From contig CM074858.1 of NCBI GenBank assembly GCA_037501455.1, forward strand, positions 98,924,001 to 98,988,000: 64,000 bases of DNA, read 5' to 3'. A program made the translations under genes and the position numbers. This stretch comes from Lantana camara (taxonomy: Eukaryota > Streptophyta > Magnoliopsida > Lamiales > Verbenaceae). Positions 61,101-64,000 of the stretch are shown in pieces. Positions within the stretch are counted from its first letter, which is position 1, and every line of letters starts with the position of its first letter. The notes beneath the pieces were generated by a model. It was not told the origin of the DNA and ran no database searches. It saw only the letters and a list, made by a program, of their open reading frames with translations.

Positions 61101-64000
61101 GAGGGAAAACCAGCCTCCCTCTAAAATCCCTCGGAATTCCCTCAGAATTTGCTATATATATATTTTAAAATTAAGCACTACATAATAATTTGTTGAGTTT
61201 AAATACAATCCATGACAATTATATGTATAATTAGTGAATAAAGTAATGTAATATTAGTTATTAAATCCGTGAATTGATGGTTATACATATGTAATCAAAT
61301 ATTTGGTGAGTATTTCGAACGATATCATAACGTTAAGGACATTCGTTTTATTTTAAATTGAAATCGAATTTCTTTTTCACATATTCTTGGAAGGAAAATT
61401 TTTTCTTATTCAATTAACTAACAAATAAAACATCATTATATTAGATTTAATATTTAAAAACAATGTTTTCTCTTTTTTAAATATTTAATTTTTTCAAAAT
61501 TCCGAGGGAATTCTGAGGGATTTCCAAGGGAAAACATTTTTCCCTCGGAAATCCCTCGGAATTTGCTATATATATTTTTTAAAATTAAGCAATACATAAT
61601 AATTTGTTGAGTTTAAATACAATCCATGACAATTATATATATAATTAGTGAATAAAGTAATGTAATTTTATTTATTAAATGAGTGAATTGATGGTTATAC
61701 ATATGTAATCAAGCATTCCGTAAGTATTTCGGACGATATCATAACGTTAAGGACATTCGTTTTGTTTGAAATTGAAATCGAATTTCGTTTTCACATATTA
61801 TCGGGAAGAGAAATTTTTCTTATTTAATTAACTAACAAATCAAACATCATGGTATTACATTTAATATTTAAAAATAATGTTTTCTCTTTTTTAAATATTT
61901 ACTTTTTTTGAAATTCCGAGGGATTTCCAAGGGAAAACTCCCCCGGAATTTGCTATATATATTTTTTAAAATTAAGCACTACATAATAATTTGTTGAGTT
62001 TAAATGCAATCCATGACAATTATATGTATAATTAGTGAATAAAGAAATGTAATATTAGTTACTAAATGCGTGAATTGATCGTTATACTTATGTAATCAAA
62101 CATTTGGTGAGTATTTCGAATGATATCATAACTTTAAGGACATTCGTTTTATTTTAAATTGAAATCGAATTTCGTATTCACATATTCTTGGAAGAGAAAT
62201 TTCTCTTATTTAATTAACTAACAAATAAAACAACATTGTATCAGATTTAATATTTAAAAACAATGTTTTCTCCTATTTAAATATTTAGTTTTTTCGAAAT
62301 TCCGAGGGAATTCCGAGGGATTTCCAGGGGAAAACCATTTTCCCTCGGAAATCCCTCGGAATTTGCTATATATATATTTTAAAATTAAGCAATACATAAT
62401 AATTTGTTGACTTTAAATAAAATCCGTGACAATTATACGTATAATTAGTGAATAAAGTAATGTAATTTTAGTTATTAAATGAGTGAATTGATGGTTATAC
62501 ATATGTGATCAAACATTCCGTAAGTATTTCGAACGATATCATCACGTTAAGGACATTCGTTTTATTTTAAATTGAAATCGAATTTCGTTTTCACATATTA
62601 TTGCGGAGAGAAAATTTTCTTAATTAATTAACTAACAAATAAAACATCATGGTATTACATTTAATATTTAAAAACAATGTTTTCACTTTTTTAAATATTT
62701 AGTTTTTTCGAAATTGTGATTTTCCCTCGGAATTCCCTCGGAATTTGCTATATATATGTTTTAAAATTAAGCACTACATAATAATTTGTTGAGTTTAAAT
62801 GCAATCCATGACAATTATATGTATAAATAGTGAATAAAGTAATGTAATATTAGTTACTAAATGCGTGAATTGATGGTTATACTTATGTAATAAAACATTT
62901 GGTAAGTATTTCGAACGATATCATAACGTTAAGGACATTCGTTTTATTTGAAACTGAAATCAAATTTCGTTTTCACATATTCTTGGAAGAGAAATTTTTC
63001 TTATTTAATTAACTAACAAATAAAACATCATTGTATTACATTTAATATTTAAAAAAAATGTTTTCTCTTTTTTAAATATTTAGTTTTTTCGAAATTCCTA
63101 GGGAATTCTGAGGGATTTCCAAGGGAAAACCATTTTCCCTCGGAATCGCTCGGAATTTGCTATATATATTTTCTAAAATTAAGCACTACATAATAATTTG
63201 TTGAGTTTAAATACAATCCATGGCAATTATATGTACAATTAGTGAATAAAGTAATGTAATTTTAGTTATTATATTAGTGAATTCATGGTTATATATATGT
63301 AATCAAACATTCCGTAAGTAGTTCGAACGATATCATAACGTTAAGGACATTCGTTTTATTTTAAATTGAAATCGAATTTTGTTTTCACATATTATTGGGA
63401 AGAAAAAATTTTCTTGTTTAATTAACTAATAAATAAACATCATGGTAATACATTTAATATTTAAAAACAATTTTTCTCTTTTTTAAATATTTAGTTTTTT
63501 CGAAATTCCGAGGGAAAACCATTTTCGCTCGGAAAGAATTCCGAGGGATTTCCAAGGAAAAACCATTTTCCCTCGGAATTCCCTCGGGAATTGCTATATA
63601 TATTTTTTAAAATTAACCACTACATAATAATTTGTTGTGTTTAAATACTATCCATTACAATTATATGTATAATTAGTGAATAATGTAATGTAATTTTAGT
63701 TATTAAATGCGTGAATTGATGGTTATACATATGTAATCAAACATTCCGTAAGTATTTCGAACGATATCATAACATTAAGGACATTCATTTTATTTTAAAT
63801 TGAAATCGAATTTCGTTTTCACATATTATCGGGAAGAGAAATTTTTCTTATTTAATTAACTAACAAATAAAACATCATGGTATTACATTTAATATTTAAA
63901 AACAATGTTTTCTCTTTTTTAAATATTTACTTTTTTTGAAATTCTGAGGGATTTCCGAGGGAAAACTCCCTCGGAATTTGCTATATATATTTTTTAAAAT
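55143..64000 (+). repeat. Satellite array, block 5 (about 22 monomers) to the right window edge
   Basis: Monomers of the same family. The variant GTGAAATGATGG...CATTTCGTAAGTATTTC occurs near 58094 and 60441, a step of about 2.35 kb. The AAATTGTGATTTTCCC core is at 57173 and 62711. One monomer near 59150-59170 has lost its palindromic core almost completely. The first ~2.5 kb resemble 42022-44200 (both share the stub core AATTCCGAGGGAAAATGGC). No gene is seen. Confidence 0.94.

Overview
This window is plant repeat DNA with no host gene that I can recognise. The evidence for a flowering plant is a chromodomain-bearing Ty3/gypsy retrotransposon of the Tekay (Del) type, LTRs of 2.6-3.3 kb, initiator-Met-tRNA primer sites, and a very AT-rich satellite with a monomer of about 380-425 bp. 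I cannot name the species. Arrays like this are typical of heterochromatin (pericentromere, centromere or knob); that location is an inference.

Layout: 1-1052, right part of an LTR cut by the window edge. 1053-3841, satellite. 3842-14656, a complete autonomous Tekay element on the minus strand, with two near-identical LTRs, primer site, one open gag-pol frame and polypurine tract. 14657-30453, the largest satellite block, with a 3.9-kb higher-order repeat. 30454-39567, a non-autonomous long-LTR element (LARD-like) on the plus strand whose 5' LTR lacks its first ~406 bp. 39568-42021, an LTR lacking its 5' part, fused directly to that element. 42022-47506, satellite with a 1.64-kb higher-order repeat. 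47507-50118, solo LTR with a 5-bp target duplication. 50119-52392, satellite. 52393-55142, second solo LTR. 55143-64000, satellite to the right edge. Satellite makes up a little over half of the window (about 35 kb, roughly 85-90 monomers).

How the parts work together: the autonomous element encodes Gag, protease, reverse transcriptase, RNase H and integrase with a C-terminal chromodomain. The non-autonomous element encodes none of these. It shares with the autonomous one only what replication needs in cis: LTR ends (TGTAACGCCCC...), primer site, a GNRA-loop hairpin after the primer site, and a perfect hairpin plus polypurine tract before the 3' LTR. It is therefore probably mobilised in trans. 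All eight LTR copies carry a small covarying hairpin, and seven carry a GC-rich palindromic block whose sequence differs between subfamilies but whose position does not (the eighth is cut before that point).

The satellite monomer has a palindromic core made of CCGAGGGA units facing TCCCTCGG units. In three places the core has been extended by an inverted copy of its flank into a palindrome of about 130 bp, and this variant has been spread by higher-order duplication. I did not find a protein-coding defence or metabolic system. The unusual content is structural: nucleic-acid secondary structure in the LTRs and in the satellite.
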